Part shown: one piece after another, positions 45,451 to 54,858 of the stretch | How the letters are laid out: each line of letters opens with the position of its first letter | How positions within the stretch are numbered: position 1 is the first letter of the stretch | DNA from: Nitrospira sp. | GTDB taxonomy: Bacteria > Nitrospirota > Nitrospiria > Nitrospirales > Nitrospiraceae | Reading direction: 5' to 3' | Assembly: GCA_018242725.1 (NCBI GenBank) | Contig: JAFEBI010000004.1 | Span: 62,001 to 126,000 of the forward strand | DNA: 64,000 nt | Notes under the pieces: model-generated | Told to the model about the DNA's origin: nothing | The model's database searches: none | What the model saw: only the letters and a program-made list of their open reading frames with translations | Translations under genes and position numbers: made by a program

Positions 45451-46145
45451 ACGCCTGTGCGTATTGTCATGACCGCAAAGGGAAACGCCCATGCCCCGCG
45501 CTAAGCGGTTCGATTTGCAGCCTCTGCTGCGGCGAGCATCGAATCACTCGAATCTCCTGCCCCACTGATTGTGTCTATCTCGATACCGGAAGCGATTACC
45601 AACAGAAACGGCTCAGTGAGCAATTTTTACCGGTCCGCCGAGAGTTCTATCGCGAACTCGACGAATCGGGGGGACAGAAAGCCGTTGCCCTCTTTAATTT
45701 GATTGAAGTCATTACATTTAGCTATTTTGAAGGACGGCGTGACGGGCAAGATGCCGAAGTGATCACGGCGCTTCAGGCCCTCCGGCGCACACTCAGCCCC
45801 CTCCATGTACCATCTGCCCCCATGCCGGTGTTTGCAGAACACCTCCGAAAGGAATACGAAAGCTTCAAAAAGCAGAACCCTGAGCAGATCGCCGATCCAT
45901 CAGACGCGCCAGCGGTCTTGGATCGAATCGACAGATTCGTCTCGACGTTTTCGGGCAAGGACTTTCAGTCCAGCCGATTTCTTGGAGGGCTGGTCGGCTA
46001 TGTAAAAACACACCACCCTGAGATTGCGGATCATCTCAAGAAGAAACACGAACCTGGACACATCTTTCTTCCAGGACAATCGTTCATGCCTTCTCCGCGC
46101 CCTGACGAACACACCCATGGTCCAGGCTGCCACCATCAGCACTAG
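45447..46145 (+). CDS. Cys-rich zinc-binding-like protein with His-rich tail
   Basis: A 232-residue protein. The first ~50 residues hold a dense Cys/His array (CAYCHDRKGKRPCP, CSLCCGEHR, CPTDC) that should bind zinc or another metal. A helical middle domain follows, and the C-terminus is His-rich (HTHGPGCHHQH), suggesting metal loading. The family seems a conserved hypothetical one; no function can be given. Its ATG overlaps the stop of the propeller gene (ATGA), so the two are translationally coupled. Confidence 0.7.
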   Translation: MNACAYCHDRKGKRPCPALSGSICSLCCGEHRITRISCPTDCVYLDTGSDYQQKRLSEQFLPVRREFYRELDESGGQKAVALFNLIEVITFSYFEGRRDGQDAEVITALQALRRTLSPLHVPSAPMPVFAEHLRKEYESFKKQNPEQIADPSDAPAVLDRIDRFVSTFSGKDFQSSRFLGGLVGYVKTHHPEIADHLKKKHEPGHIFLPGQSFMPSPRPDEHTHGPGCHHQH

Positions 46146-46251
46146 AACTGTCTTGGGAAATCTGTCCGGCTGTATGCCCGGTTCACCCAACGATGCACCG
46201 AACCAAAGAGGCCCTCTTCCGCACTGTAGCCTCTGAGGAGGACCTTGAGGA

Positions 46252-46287
46252 ATGTCGAGTTGTGGCGGGTGCGGTTCATCACGTTGA
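46252..46287 (+). CDS. Possible 11-residue Cys peptide
   Basis: ATG 46252 follows a GAGGAGGACCTTGAGGA sequence and encodes MSSCGGCGSSR before TGA. The very good ribosome-binding site and the CxxC composition make it worth recording, but a frame this short can occur by chance. It lies between the His-rich protein gene and the convergent PilZ gene. Confidence 0.25.
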   Translation: MSSCGGCGSSR

Positions 46288-46307
46288 GGAGGTCGACCCT
46301 TCGCGAG

Positions 46308-46697
46308 CTAGACGCAATCTGTCAGCCTCCTGTTCGCCTGATGTAGCCCATCCTCAGCAAGTCCATCCACCGCTCGCTGGTGCAAAAGTTGTTCGATGTG
46401 CCCTGCCAACCGGCAATCCGCGTCGTTTGAGAGGGCGACGATCTGAACGCCGAATTCCTCTTGTTCAGCCCACCGCACGACCGCTTGATCAATCTTGAGA
46501 CAATCTTTCTGGCCCGGCAGCCAGAGCTGAACCCTTATGATCGTTTGTGAAGGAGGGGCAGAAAGACACTGCACCCGAAACCCATTCAGTGAGATATCCC
46601 GCACAGCTGCGAGTCTCACACAATGGGGCATCACATAACGGCAGGGGTACTCAGCATCAAGTCGACGATACATCCGGCGCGTCACGATGGATAGCAT
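46308..46697 (-). CDS. PilZ domain protein
   Basis: A 129-residue stand-alone PilZ domain. The cyclic di-GMP motifs are RMYRR near residue 8 (RxxxR) and DISLNG about 25 residues later. The C-terminal ~25 residues extend beyond the domain (LHQRAVDGLAEDGLHQ...). GGAGGGGGGAG precedes the ATG. It is downstream of the cyclophilin gene on the same strand, separated by 199 bp with a hairpin, so it is probably a separate unit. It is the second PilZ protein in the window after 11815. Confidence 0.85.
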   Translation of the reverse strand: MLSIVTRRMYRRLDAEYPCRYVMPHCVRLAAVRDISLNGFRVQCLSAPPSQTIIRVQLWLPGQKDCLKIDQAVVRWAEQEEFGVQIVALSNDADCRLAGHIEQLLHQRAVDGLAEDGLHQANRRLTDCV

Positions 46698-46757
46698 CTC
46701 CCCCCTCCTTTGATGGCTCGAACAATCAGGGTTGAGGATACGTACGAACTGGGTTGG

Positions 46758-46782
46758 GGGGGAATCCTACAAAAGTTCCCCC
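46758..46782. repeat. Hairpin between cyclophilin and PilZ genes
   Basis: GGGGGAA (46758-46764) pairs perfectly with TTCCCCC (46776-46782) around an 11-nt loop. Position suggests a terminator of the upstream lipid/ribosome run, but no T-tract follows. The rest of 46698-46896 shows no gene. Confidence 0.45.
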
Positions 46783-46896
46783 TCGGAAGGCGGAAACCTC
46801 AGTCAGGCACACATGACGTGCATCCGTACGCGGAAGCCGGGGAAGGCCACACGGGGGCACGAAGACTCGCAATGGGACTCACGAGCAGGCGCAGTG

Positions 46897-47505
46897 CTAT
46901 TCCACGATGGTCACGGTCATTTCTACACGCTCTCGTGGATTGTCACGCTCGTCACGTGGCAGATTCACGATCTTATCAGCCACACCAATACCTTTTGTCA
47001 CTTCTCCAAACACAGAGTATTTGCGATCCAGGAATCGGGAATCCTCCACCACAATGAAAAACTGAGATCCCGCAGAGTCCGGATCCGCGGCCCTGGCCAT
47101 CGAGACGATGCCTCGCTTATGCGGGATATCGCTGAACTCCGCCTTCACCGTATGGCTGGGACCACCCTGGCCATAGGTGTCCTTTTTGAGAGAATCCTTC
47201 GTATTCGGATCTCCCCCTTGAATCATGAATCCGGGAATCACGCGATGAAATATTGTTCCATTATAGAAACCCGCCTTGGCCAACTTGACAAAATTCTCGA
47301 CATGCTTGGGCGCCACATCCGGATAGAATTTGATTTCGATATCACCGAATTTTGTTTTGATGATGGCCCGTGCACTCTTCGGAGCGTCCGTCTTTGAATT
47401 GGGCGTGTCGTCGGCTGCAGGAAGCAACCCGATTCCTGAGACCAACAGCATCAAACCAATCAGCCCCCCAGCCAGTATCCGCCATCCTGCTTGTTTGAAC
47501 ATCAC
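46897..47505 (-). CDS. Cyclophilin-type peptidyl-prolyl isomerase, exported
   Basis: A 202-residue cyclophilin catalysing cis-trans isomerisation of prolyl bonds. A hydrophobic N-terminal export signal (FKQAGWRILAGGLIGLMLLV...) points to the periplasm. The catalytic core is clear: FHRVIPGFMIQGGDP, FSDIPHKRGIVSMARA and GSQFFIVVED. It lies 71 bp downstream of rnc and probably is the last gene of the long leftward run. Confidence 0.92.
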   Translation of the reverse strand: MMFKQAGWRILAGGLIGLMLLVSGIGLLPAADDTPNSKTDAPKSARAIIKTKFGDIEIKFYPDVAPKHVENFVKLAKAGFYNGTIFHRVIPGFMIQGGDPNTKDSLKKDTYGQGGPSHTVKAEFSDIPHKRGIVSMARAADPDSAGSQFFIVVEDSRFLDRKYSVFGEVTKGIGVADKIVNLPRDERDNPRERVEMTVTIVE

Positions 47506-47576
47506 CGACCTCCCATACTCTTCTAATCATCGTGGCCCGACCTTGTAGCAGCTCTCGTTTCAAGCGAACGGCTACC

Positions 47577-48284
47577 TTAATGCTCTATCTGCCCCAGCGC
47601 GTGCTGCGCTGCCTCCTGCTCTGCTTCTTTCTTGCTGTTTCCTCGTCCGACCCCTATCACTTTCTGATTCACTTGCACTTCCACCTCAAAGATCTTCTGA
47701 TGGTCCGGTCCAGTTTCGCCCACCACCAGGTACTGCGGCAGCACCTCATACCGCTTTTGACACCATTCCTGAAAACGCGTTTTGTAATCATCACCTCCAG
47801 GTTGTTCATGAACGGCATCCAGTTGATGCAGCTCATCAGCGAGAATGTCGACCGTGACATCACGGCTGACCTCAAAACCTCCGTCCAAATAAACCGCAGC
47901 AATAACGGCCTCCAGTGCGTCAGCCAATAGTGAGGTTTTATCCCTTCCCTTGGACCGTTCCTCCCCTCGACCAAGCCTCAGATAACGCCCAAGATCCAGC
48001 CGCCGAGCGGCATTCGCCAACGACGTCTCGCTCACCAGCTTTGCCTTGAGCTTGGAGAGCGCTCCTTCGCTCGATTGAGGATATCGTCTCGCCAGATAAT
48101 CACTGATGATCAGCGATAAAACCGCATCTCCCAAAAACTCAAGGCGTTCATTATGTGTCCGACCAGGCTCCCGACGCTCATTCACGTACGACTTGTGTGT
48201 AAGCGCCTCTTCCAAAAGGTTGTCATCCGTGAATCGATAGGTCAAGAAGGCGCGTGAGGAATCGGCAGAAGAGGCAGGCATCAT
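47577..48284 (-). CDS. rnc: Ribonuclease III
   Basis: A 235-residue double-strand-specific endonuclease for rRNA and mRNA processing. The family signature NERLEFLGDAVLSLI and a second catalytic acidic region (DKTSLLADALEAVIAAVYLD) are present, followed by a double-stranded-RNA-binding domain with KKEAEQEAAQHAL at the end. It is 13 bp after fabF, a common arrangement with the fatty-acid genes. Confidence 0.95.
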   Translation of the reverse strand: MMPASSADSSRAFLTYRFTDDNLLEEALTHKSYVNERREPGRTHNERLEFLGDAVLSLIISDYLARRYPQSSEGALSKLKAKLVSETSLANAARRLDLGRYLRLGRGEERSKGRDKTSLLADALEAVIAAVYLDGGFEVSRDVTVDILADELHQLDAVHEQPGGDDYKTRFQEWCQKRYEVLPQYLVVGETGPDHQKIFEVEVQVNQKVIGVGRGNSKKEAEQEAAQHALGQIEH

Positions 48285-48297
48285 TGAGGCATACGTG

Positions 48298-49560
48298 TTA
48301 CGTGTCCAGTCGTTTGAAAATCAAACAGGCGTTTACTCCGCCAAATCCGAATGAATTAGACAAGGCCACCTGAATCGCAGCTGGCCGAGCCTGGTTGGGA
48401 ATATAGTCTAGGTCACAAGCTGGATCAGGGGCATCCAGATTAATCGTGGGGGGGAGCATTCCATGGAATAGCGCCAGGATACTGAAAACAGCTTCAATTC
48501 CACCGGCCGCACCGAGCAAATGCCCCGTCATGGACTTGGTCGAGCTAACGGGAATGCGATAGGCCTGCTCACCGAATACTTGCTTGATTGCCCGGGTCTC
48601 AATCGCATCGGCCATCGTCGATGTCCCGTGCGCATTGATATAGCCGATCTGATCGCGGGATATTCCCGCATCCTTTATGGCAAGCTCCATACACCGCACA
48701 GCCCCTTCGCCCTCTTCCGGTGGAGCTGTAATGTGGTACGCATCGCTGTTCATCCCGTACCCGATGATCTCCCCGTAGATTCTCACCCCACGCCGGATGG
48801 CATGCTCGCGCTCCTCGATCACGACAACGCCTGCCCCTTCGCCCAACACGAATCCATCACGATCCTTGTCGAACGGACGGCTTGCTTTGGTCGGTTCATC
48901 ATTCCGGAAGGACAAGGCCTTCGCGGCGGCGAATCCCGCGACACCCAACGGAGTGACCGCCGCTTCGGCACCGCCGGCCACCATGACATCCGCCTCACCT
49001 CGTTGAATCAGGCGGTAGGCATCTCCAATGCAATGATTGCCCGTGGCGCAAGCCGTTACGGCACAGGAATTGGGCCCTTTGGCTCCGATCCGAATCGCCA
49101 CTTGCCCAGAGGCCAGATTGATAATGGTCATCGGAATAAAAAACGGTGAGACCCGGCCAGGCCCTTTGGCCCTGAGCACATCATGGTAATGTTCGATCGA
49201 CCCGAGACCACCGATCCCGGAACCGATGTACACCCCGACCCGTGTGGCCTCTTCCGGCGAGACCTTTAATCCTGCATCGTCCACGGCCAACTGCGCTGCA
49301 CCGACAGCGTAGTGGATGAACGTATCCATTTTCTTGATCTCTTTTTTTTCGATGAACCGAGCCGGATCGAAGTCCTTCACCTCGCCTGCGATTTGGGCAT
49401 CATAGCCGGTGGGATCAAATCGCGTGATCCTGGCGATACCGGACTCGCCAGCACAAATAGCATTCCACGTCTTTTCGACCCCAGTACCCAACGGAGTCAC
49501 CAGACCAAGACCGGTGACAACGACACGCCGAGTTGGCTGATCTGATTCGCCTGCGCCCAT
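48298..49560 (-). CDS. fabF: Beta-ketoacyl-ACP synthase II
   Basis: A 420-residue condensing enzyme elongating acyl-ACP. The Cys-His-His triad is visible: Cys in TACATGNHC, His in [11 protein letters not shown] and His in [12 protein letters not shown] 49560 lies two bases after the acpP stop; a TTG overlapping that stop is the alternative start. It is located between acpP and rnc in the fab cluster. Confidence 0.95.
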   Translation of the reverse strand: MGAGESDQPTRRVVVTGLGLVTPLGTGVEKTWNAICAGESGIARITRFDPTGYDAQIAGEVKDFDPARFIEKKEIKKMDTFIHYAVGAAQLAVDDAGLKVSPEEATRVGVYIGSGIGGLGSIEHYHDVLRAKGPGRVSPFFIPMTIINLASGQVAIRIGAKGPNSCAVTACATGNHCIGDAYRLIQRGEADVMVAGGAEAAVTPLGVAGFAAAKALSFRNDEPTKASRPFDKDRDGFVLGEGAGVVVIEEREHAIRRGVRIYGEIIGYGMNSDAYHITAPPEEGEGAVRCMELAIKDAGISRDQIGYINAHGTSTMADAIETRAIKQVFGEQAYRIPVSSTKSMTGHLLGAAGGIEAVFSILALFHGMLPPTINLDAPDPACDLDYIPNQARPAAIQVALSNSFGFGGVNACLIFKRLDT

Positions 49561-49562
49561 GT

Positions 49563-49796
49563 TCAAGACTTTTCTTTAATGTAGTCCAGAGCTTTTCCGA
49601 CCGTCAGAATTTTCTCGGCATCCTCATCGGGAATTTCAATTGAAAATTCTTCTTCAAGTGCCATCACCAGCTCGACCGTATCGAGCGAATCCGCTCCCAA
49701 GTCTTCAACGAAAGAGGCCTCCGGTGTGACCTCGTCTTCTTCCACGCCCAGCTGTTCGGCAATAATTTTCTTTACTCGTTCGTCTACAGTGGCCAT
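49563..49796 (-). CDS. acpP: Acyl carrier protein
   Basis: A 77-residue acidic carrier with the phosphopantetheine attachment Ser37 in GADSLDTVE. It carries growing acyl chains for the Fab enzymes encoded on either side. The start ATG 49796 gives the canonical [12 protein letters not shown]; the frame opens at 49868 without family support. A GGAGG ribosome-binding site lies upstream. Confidence 0.96.
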   Translation of the reverse strand: MATVDERVKKIIAEQLGVEEDEVTPEASFVEDLGADSLDTVELVMALEEEFSIEIPDEDAEKILTVGKALDYIKEKS

Positions 49797-49886
49797 CGAT
49801 CTGACTACCTCCTTCCCCGGTATACGCTCACCTGCACCGTCACACGGGGATCTGTGACGGCCATTCACTCACGAGACTCGCTGTCT

Positions 49887-50630
49887 TTATACCATCAACA
49901 TACCGCCGTTTACGTGCAACACATGACCCGTGATATAAGCGGCCTCCTCGGAGACTAAGAAGCGCACGGCTGCAGCAATATCGGCCGGCGTCCCCAAGCG
50001 ACCTAATGGAATCTGCTTGAGCAATGTATCTTTGACATCCGCGGAAAGCCCATGGGTCATTGCCGTATCGATGAAACCCGGCGCCACCGCATTGACCGTC
50101 ACATTACGGCTGGCATATTCCCGCCCCACTGTCTTCGTAAACCCGATGACGGCTGCCTTCGAAGCCGAGTAGTTCGCCTGCCCTGCATTTCCAATCACCC
50201 CGACAATCGAGGCAATATTGACGATACGACCATACCGCTGCTTGGTCATCGGCTGCAAGACCGCCTTCGTACAGTTAAAGGTCCCGTTCAAATTGATCTG
50301 AAGGACCAGGTTCCAATCTTCTTCTTTCATTCGGAGCAATAAACCGTCACGAGTGATGCCGGCATTGTTGACCAGGAGGTCTATCTTTCCCCAAGCCTTG
50401 AGCACTTGCTCGACCATCGCCTTGGTATCATTGGTATCGGCCACGTTGACTTTGAGATTCAACGCCTTTCTCCCAATTTTCTCTACCGCAACCACAGTTT
50501 CCGCAGAACGGCTGGGGTCGAGATCAGCGACGGCAATGTCCGCCCCCGCTTGAGCCAACGCTTCGGCAATCGCACGACCAATACCCTGGGCGGCACCGGT
50601 CACAATAGCGGTTCTCCCTTGTAGTGACAT
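49887..50630 (-). CDS. fabG: 3-oxoacyl-ACP reductase
   Basis: A 247-residue short-chain dehydrogenase with the NADPH motif TGAAQGIGRAIA, NNAG, and the catalytic YSASK. It reduces 3-oxoacyl-ACP in fatty-acid elongation. The C-terminal GHVLHVNGGMLMV is typical of FabG. ATG 50630 with AAAGG upstream is preferred to the open frame start at 50666. It lies between fabD and acpP. Confidence 0.95.
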   Translation of the reverse strand: MSLQGRTAIVTGAAQGIGRAIAEALAQAGADIAVADLDPSRSAETVVAVEKIGRKALNLKVNVADTNDTKAMVEQVLKAWGKIDLLVNNAGITRDGLLLRMKEEDWNLVLQINLNGTFNCTKAVLQPMTKQRYGRIVNIASIVGVIGNAGQANYSASKAAVIGFTKTVGREYASRNVTVNAVAPGFIDTAMTHGLSADVKDTLLKQIPLGRLGTPADIAAAVRFLVSEEAAYITGHVLHVNGGMLMV

Positions 50631-50706
50631 CTCAGACCTTTCCGATAAGACGTTAACAGACGACAAAATGGTTCGTGGCTTCGTCTTCCCTTAGGACGAT
50701 CTCCTG

Positions 50707-51642
50707 TCAGCTCAGCGCGTTGAGTGTCGCATCTAAGGATTTCGGATCGTTGACATTCAATACAGTCACACCAGGCAAAATTCGCTTGATCAGACCGGTC
50801 AACACTGTGCCAGGACCGACTTCAACAAAGGTCGTCGCACCCATGTCGCCCATCACATGCACCGTATCTTCCCACAAGACGGAAGAAGGCAGCTGGCGAA
50901 TCAACGACGCCTGAATCTCCCCTGCGCGACTGATCGCCTTCGCCTCTGCGTTATTCACAAGCGGCGAACTGAGGTCAGCCCACCGAACAGCACCGAGATC
51001 CTTAGCTAACCGATCAGCGGCTTGCTGCATCAAGGGTGTATGCACCGGCACACTGACAGGCAACGGAATTGCCTTTTTACAGCCTTGCTCCTTCGCCAAT
51101 GCGATCGCTCGCTCCACCGCTGCCTTCTCACCGGCAATGACGACCTGCCCAGGTGAGTTGAAATTTGCGGCCGCGACCACGCCGACCGATGAAGCAGCAC
51201 GACAGACTTCTTTGACGACTTCTGCGGTCAATCCTAAAAGAGCCGCGACAAGTCCGGTTCCAGGGGCAACGGCCTCGGACATGTACCGCCCACGTTTCTG
51301 AACCAAGCCAACGGCATCATGAAAGGTAACCCCACCGACCGCCACCAACGCAGAGTATTCGCCCAAACTATGCCCTGCGGCTGCAATGGGCTTGATCCCA
51401 ACCGGCTCAAGGAGTCTCCAGGCAGCGATGCTACTGACAAGCAAGGCTGGTTGAGTGAATTCGGTCAGATTCAGCCGTTCAGACGGTCCGGTAAAACACA
51501 ACTCAGCCACGTCATATCCCAGAACCGAGGAAGCCTCATCGTACACCGCTTTCAAGGAGGGATGGGCATCATAGAGTGCCTTTCCCATCCCGACCGATTG
51601 AGACCCCTGTCCAGGAAACACGAAACCGATTTTTTGCGTCAT
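50707..51642 (-). CDS. fabD: Malonyl-CoA:ACP transacylase
   Basis: A 311-residue transacylase that loads malonyl groups onto ACP. Landmarks are FVFPGQGSQSVGMGK, the nucleophile motif GHSLGEYSAL, and PVSVPVHTPLM with the catalytic His. It lies between fabH and fabG on the same strand. Confidence 0.96.
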   Translation of the reverse strand: MTQKIGFVFPGQGSQSVGMGKALYDAHPSLKAVYDEASSVLGYDVAELCFTGPSERLNLTEFTQPALLVSSIAAWRLLEPVGIKPIAAAGHSLGEYSALVAVGGVTFHDAVGLVQKRGRYMSEAVAPGTGLVAALLGLTAEVVKEVCRAASSVGVVAAANFNSPGQVVIAGEKAAVERAIALAKEQGCKKAIPLPVSVPVHTPLMQQAADRLAKDLGAVRWADLSSPLVNNAEAKAISRAGEIQASLIRQLPSSVLWEDTVHVMGDMGATTFVEVGPGTVLTGLIKRILPGVTVLNVNDPKSLDATLNALS

Positions 51643-51763
51643 GGGGCGTTAGATATCTTAGAAATCCCGCGCAAAGTCAACGGGAAAAGTTTTCACAAGC
51701 CGCTCGCTTGTATCCAGGAAGACTCAACTCAACAGTCCTCCCTGACTCCAGACAGATCTACAT

Positions 51764-52738
51764 CTACCACCTGATGACGGCTGACGCCCACGTGAGGCCC
51801 GCTCCAAAGGCACCCAGCATCACCAATGAACCAGCCTTCACACGCCCCTCACGAACCGCTTCATCCAGGGCAATGGGAATGGAGGCCGCCGAGGTATTTC
51901 CATACCGATCCACGTTCAGGAGCACCTTCTCGACCGGAAGGCCTAACCGTTCGATCACCGCCTTGAGAATTCGTATATTAGCCTGGTGCGGCACATAGAG
52001 ATCGATATCCTCTACCAGAAGATTATTGGCGGACAAGGTCGTCCGAGCAATCTCTTCCAGCGTTCTGACCGCAACTTTAAACGTTTCGTTCCCCTTCATC
52101 TTGATGTACTGGAGGCGCTCTTCAATCACTTTTGCAGAAGGGGGCGTACGTGAACCACCGCCCGGCACCATGATCAGCTCGCACAACGTCCCGTCAGAGC
52201 GAAGATGTGTGGAGAGGATTCCTCGCTCCCCATCACTCGCGCTGACCACAACCGCTCCAGCTCCGTCGCCAAACAGCACACAGGTGTTCCGGTCGGTCCA
52301 GTCCGTGATCGCAGACATGACTTCGGCTCCGATCACCAGAACGTGCCGCATCCCACTTTTCACATAGGCATCCGCAACAGAAAGCGCGTAGACAAACCCG
52401 CAGCACGCAGCCGACAGATCGCACGCCGCAGCCTTCGTCGCACCGAGTTGATGCTGGACGAGACAGGCTGTGGCCGGAAGCGGGTAATCCCCCGTGCACG
52501 TGGCCACCAAAATCATATCGAGATCGGCTGCCGTCAGACCTGCCGACGCCAAGGCTCGCTTCCCGGCCTGGACCGCAAGGTCAGAACAGGTCTCTCCCGT
52601 CGCTGCAAGATGCCGCTCGCGGATGCCGGTCCGCTCGCGAATCCATTCGTCGGACGTAGCGACCATCTGTTCAAGATCCGCATTCGTCAAAATCTTGGCA
52701 GGCGCATACGAGCCGGTGCCTGAAATACAGGCCCTCAT
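51764..52738 (-). CDS. fabH: Beta-ketoacyl-ACP synthase III
   Basis: A 324-residue initiating condensing enzyme joining acetyl-CoA and malonyl-ACP. The catalytic residues are visible: Cys in DLSAACCGFVYAL, His in VPHQANIRIL and Asn in RYGNTSAASIP. Its ATG overlaps the plsX stop (ATGA), showing tight coupling of phospholipid and fatty-acid genes. Confidence 0.96.
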   Translation of the reverse strand: MRACISGTGSYAPAKILTNADLEQMVATSDEWIRERTGIRERHLAATGETCSDLAVQAGKRALASAGLTAADLDMILVATCTGDYPLPATACLVQHQLGATKAAACDLSAACCGFVYALSVADAYVKSGMRHVLVIGAEVMSAITDWTDRNTCVLFGDGAGAVVVSASDGERGILSTHLRSDGTLCELIMVPGGGSRTPPSAKVIEERLQYIKMKGNETFKVAVRTLEEIARTTLSANNLLVEDIDLYVPHQANIRILKAVIERLGLPVEKVLLNVDRYGNTSAASIPIALDEAVREGRVKAGSLVMLGAFGAGLTWASAVIRW

Positions 52739-53754
52739 CGTCCTGGCTCCATCGCCGGGAGGGAATGACTCTCCTCAATGTCTCGCTGAATGAGCTCTCG
52801 CACGCCGCCCTCAGCCATTCCCTTGGCTCGTCGGATCGCATTTTTGATGGCCTTCGCCGACGACCGTCCATGACAGATCATCGTCACCCCATTCACTCCC
52901 AACAGCGGAGCCCCACCGAATTCAGCATAGTCGATTTTCCGTTTGAGATTTGCCAGCGGACCGGCAATCAGGGGATACGCGAGCCGACCAAGGAAGTGGC
53001 CTGAAATTTCCCTCAGGAGCAACCGCTTGATCATCTCGGCGACGCCTTCGGAAATCTTCAACGCGACATTGCCGATAAATCCATCGCAGACGACAATGTC
53101 CGCGATCCCGCTATAGACATCGCGCCCCTCGACATTCCCCACGAAATTCATCGAGCTTGACTTAAGCAACTTAAACGCTTCCTTCGTGACCTCATTCCCC
53201 TTACTATCCTCTTCACCGATGCTCAACAACCCCACGCGAGGATTCGGTTTGCCGAGCAGATGCTTGCCGTATTCGTTCCCCATCAAGGCGAATTGCTCAA
53301 GATGGTTGGCGGTGCAGTCCACATTGGCTCCGACATCGAGCATGATGGCCTCTCCGGTCAACGTCGGAAGACTCGTGGCAATCGCCGGCCGTTCAACCCC
53401 CTTGATCAGCCCTAAGACGAAGAACGAGGCCACCATGCTTGCTCCTGTATTCCCAGGGCTTACCACAGCCACGGCCTCGCCGCTCTTGACTAACTCTGTC
53501 GCAACCCAAATCGACGAATCCCGTTTCTTTCGGGCCACTGCAGCAGGCGACTCATGCATCTCAACGACCTGAGAGGCGTGCTTAATAGACAGGCGAGGAT
53601 CATGACCGGATTGACGTTCGCACTCTTGTTTCAGGATGGCTTCGTCGCCGACAAGAATAACCTCGACGTCGCACTCTTTCACAGCCTGAAGCGCACCCTC
53701 CACACAAGGTGCCGGGCCATGATCTCCCCCCACCGCGTCGAGCGCGATCTTCAT
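52735..53754 (-). CDS. plsX: Phosphate acyltransferase
   Basis: A 339-residue PlsX that makes acyl-phosphate from acyl-ACP for phospholipid synthesis. The N-terminus MKIALDAVGGDHGP and motifs such as VVSPGNTGASM, LLSIGEEDSKGNE and CDGFIGNVALK are typical. ATG 53754 gives the family N-terminus; a GTG at 53772 is in frame, and neither has a strong ribosome-binding site. The gap to rpmF contains a 12-bp palindrome. Confidence 0.94.
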   Translation of the reverse strand: MKIALDAVGGDHGPAPCVEGALQAVKECDVEVILVGDEAILKQECERQSGHDPRLSIKHASQVVEMHESPAAVARKKRDSSIWVATELVKSGEAVAVVSPGNTGASMVASFFVLGLIKGVERPAIATSLPTLTGEAIMLDVGANVDCTANHLEQFALMGNEYGKHLLGKPNPRVGLLSIGEEDSKGNEVTKEAFKLLKSSSMNFVGNVEGRDVYSGIADIVVCDGFIGNVALKISEGVAEMIKRLLLREISGHFLGRLAYPLIAGPLANLKRKIDYAEFGGAPLLGVNGVTMICHGRSSAKAIKNAIRRAKGMAEGGVRELIQRDIEESHSLPAMEPGR

Positions 53755-53816
53755 GCGGTTTGCGGTACTCACGGATGGTGTTGGAAAGACAGGCTATCCA
53801 TGTGTCGCCCCCTGGG

Positions 53817-53828
53817 ATCAGATCTGAT
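53817..53828. promoter_or_regulatory. Perfect 12-bp palindrome upstream of plsX
   Basis: ATCAGATCTGAT lies 63 bp before the plsX start in the rpmF-plsX gap. It might be an operator for a lipid-synthesis regulator, by position only; it does not resemble the FapR consensus. A second inverted repeat CGTCAA/TTGACG lies at 53957-53975 just after rpmF. Confidence 0.3.
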
Positions 53829-53981
53829 GTACTGACCCCTTCTCGCCACAGACCAGCTTGAACATGTCACCGTTCTCCACGTACATCAGGCTGAGACAGC
53901 TCGACAAGCTGTTCCATTAGATACGAAGAGACGCCTGAACACCTGCCGCTGTAGGGCGTCAACCATCGATTGACGGTCGGC

Positions 53982-54167
53982 TTAGGCTTCTTCCACTTGA
54001 ATGACGGCTTTGCCCTTATAGGTCCCGCAATTCAAACAGGTGTAATGCGGAAGCTTTAACTCATGGCACTGCGGGCACACAGCCATCCCCGGTGGGGTCA
54101 TTCGCAGTTTTTGGGTGCGACGCTTATCGCGTCTGGCCCGTGAATGTTTATGTTTCGGATTCGGCAT
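53982..54167 (-). CDS. rpmF: 50S ribosomal protein L32
   Basis: A 61-residue L32 starting MPNPKHKHSRARRDKRR with a four-cysteine zinc ribbon (CPQC...CLNC), i.e. the zinc-binding paralogue. It follows the DUF177 gene by 35 bp and precedes plsX, the usual rpmF-plsX-fab order. Confidence 0.96.
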   Translation of the reverse strand: MPNPKHKHSRARRDKRRTQKLRMTPPGMAVCPQCHELKLPHYTCLNCGTYKGKAVIQVEEA

Positions 54168-54202
54168 GGTGACTCCTTCTTCCCCTCGATTCGGACCGCG
54201 AC

Positions 54203-54796
54203 TCAGCGCCGTCCGACGTCTCTCAGCTTCTCTTTCATCGTACGCAGCACATCAAATGGGCCTCCCGACGGTTCCTCACCGCAAAGACAGGACCCTCCAT
54301 TTAAATCGTATCCACAACGGGCACAGAGACCACGACAGTCGGTTGCACACAACGGGTGCATTGGAGACGCCAAGATTACCTGTTCTCGCAACATCGGCGC
54401 CAGATCCAGATGATCACCCGTAAAGTAATAGAGATCGTCGTTCGGCTCTTCTTCCTCAGTCGTAGGAGATGCCGCTGCTTTTTTCTTTCGCGCTCCGTCC
54501 CGTTTCCCGATAGGCCCCGTGGATTTCACCTCTCGCTCATAGACGACGCGCAAGGAAAACGCCACCTGCTCGTCAAACTCTTTCAGGCAACGGACACATT
54601 GCCGACCTGCGGTCCCTTCCACCACGCCGGTCACATAGATGCTCCGTTCGATCGGACGAAGCTCCAATCCGACCGACATCGTTCCGCGAATGGACACATC
54701 CGCGTCTGTCAGCCCTAACTCGTCGCCTGTTAGGTCTCCGGACAGCGAAAGGCCTTCGTCCGTGATATCCGAGATTTTCGGCGTTAAGATACCCAT
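54203..54796 (-). CDS. DUF177/YceD family protein
   Basis: A 197-residue YceD/DUF177 protein. The family is almost always next to rpmF and is tied to ribosome or 23S rRNA biogenesis. Visible features are the Cys pair CVRC in the middle, a Lys/Glu-rich low-complexity insertion (ARKKKAAASPTTEEEEP), and the C-terminal zinc-like CATDCRGLCARCGYDLNGG. ATG 54796 with GAGGGAAG upstream is preferred over 54853. Confidence 0.88.
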   Translation of the reverse strand: MGILTPKISDITDEGLSLSGDLTGDELGLTDADVSIRGTMSVGLELRPIERSIYVTGVVEGTAGRQCVRCLKEFDEQVAFSLRVVYEREVKSTGPIGKRDGARKKKAAASPTTEEEEPNDDLYYFTGDHLDLAPMLREQVILASPMHPLCATDCRGLCARCGYDLNGGSCLCGEEPSGGPFDVLRTMKEKLRDVGRR

Positions 54797-54858
54797 AACT
54801 TCCCTCGACGATATCCCGCCGCCCCATTTCGAGGCACCAACCTCACCGATCACGTTCG

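Noticed and set aside
46193-46498. 101-codon plus-strand frame starting MHRTKEALFRTVASEED
   Set aside because: The first 40 codons look somewhat protein-like, but the second half is antisense to a clear PilZ gene and there is no ribosome-binding site.
46732-47397. 221-codon plus-strand frame upstream of and across the cyclophilin gene
   Set aside because: Mostly antisense to cyclophilin; the first part lies over a hairpin with no ribosome-binding site.
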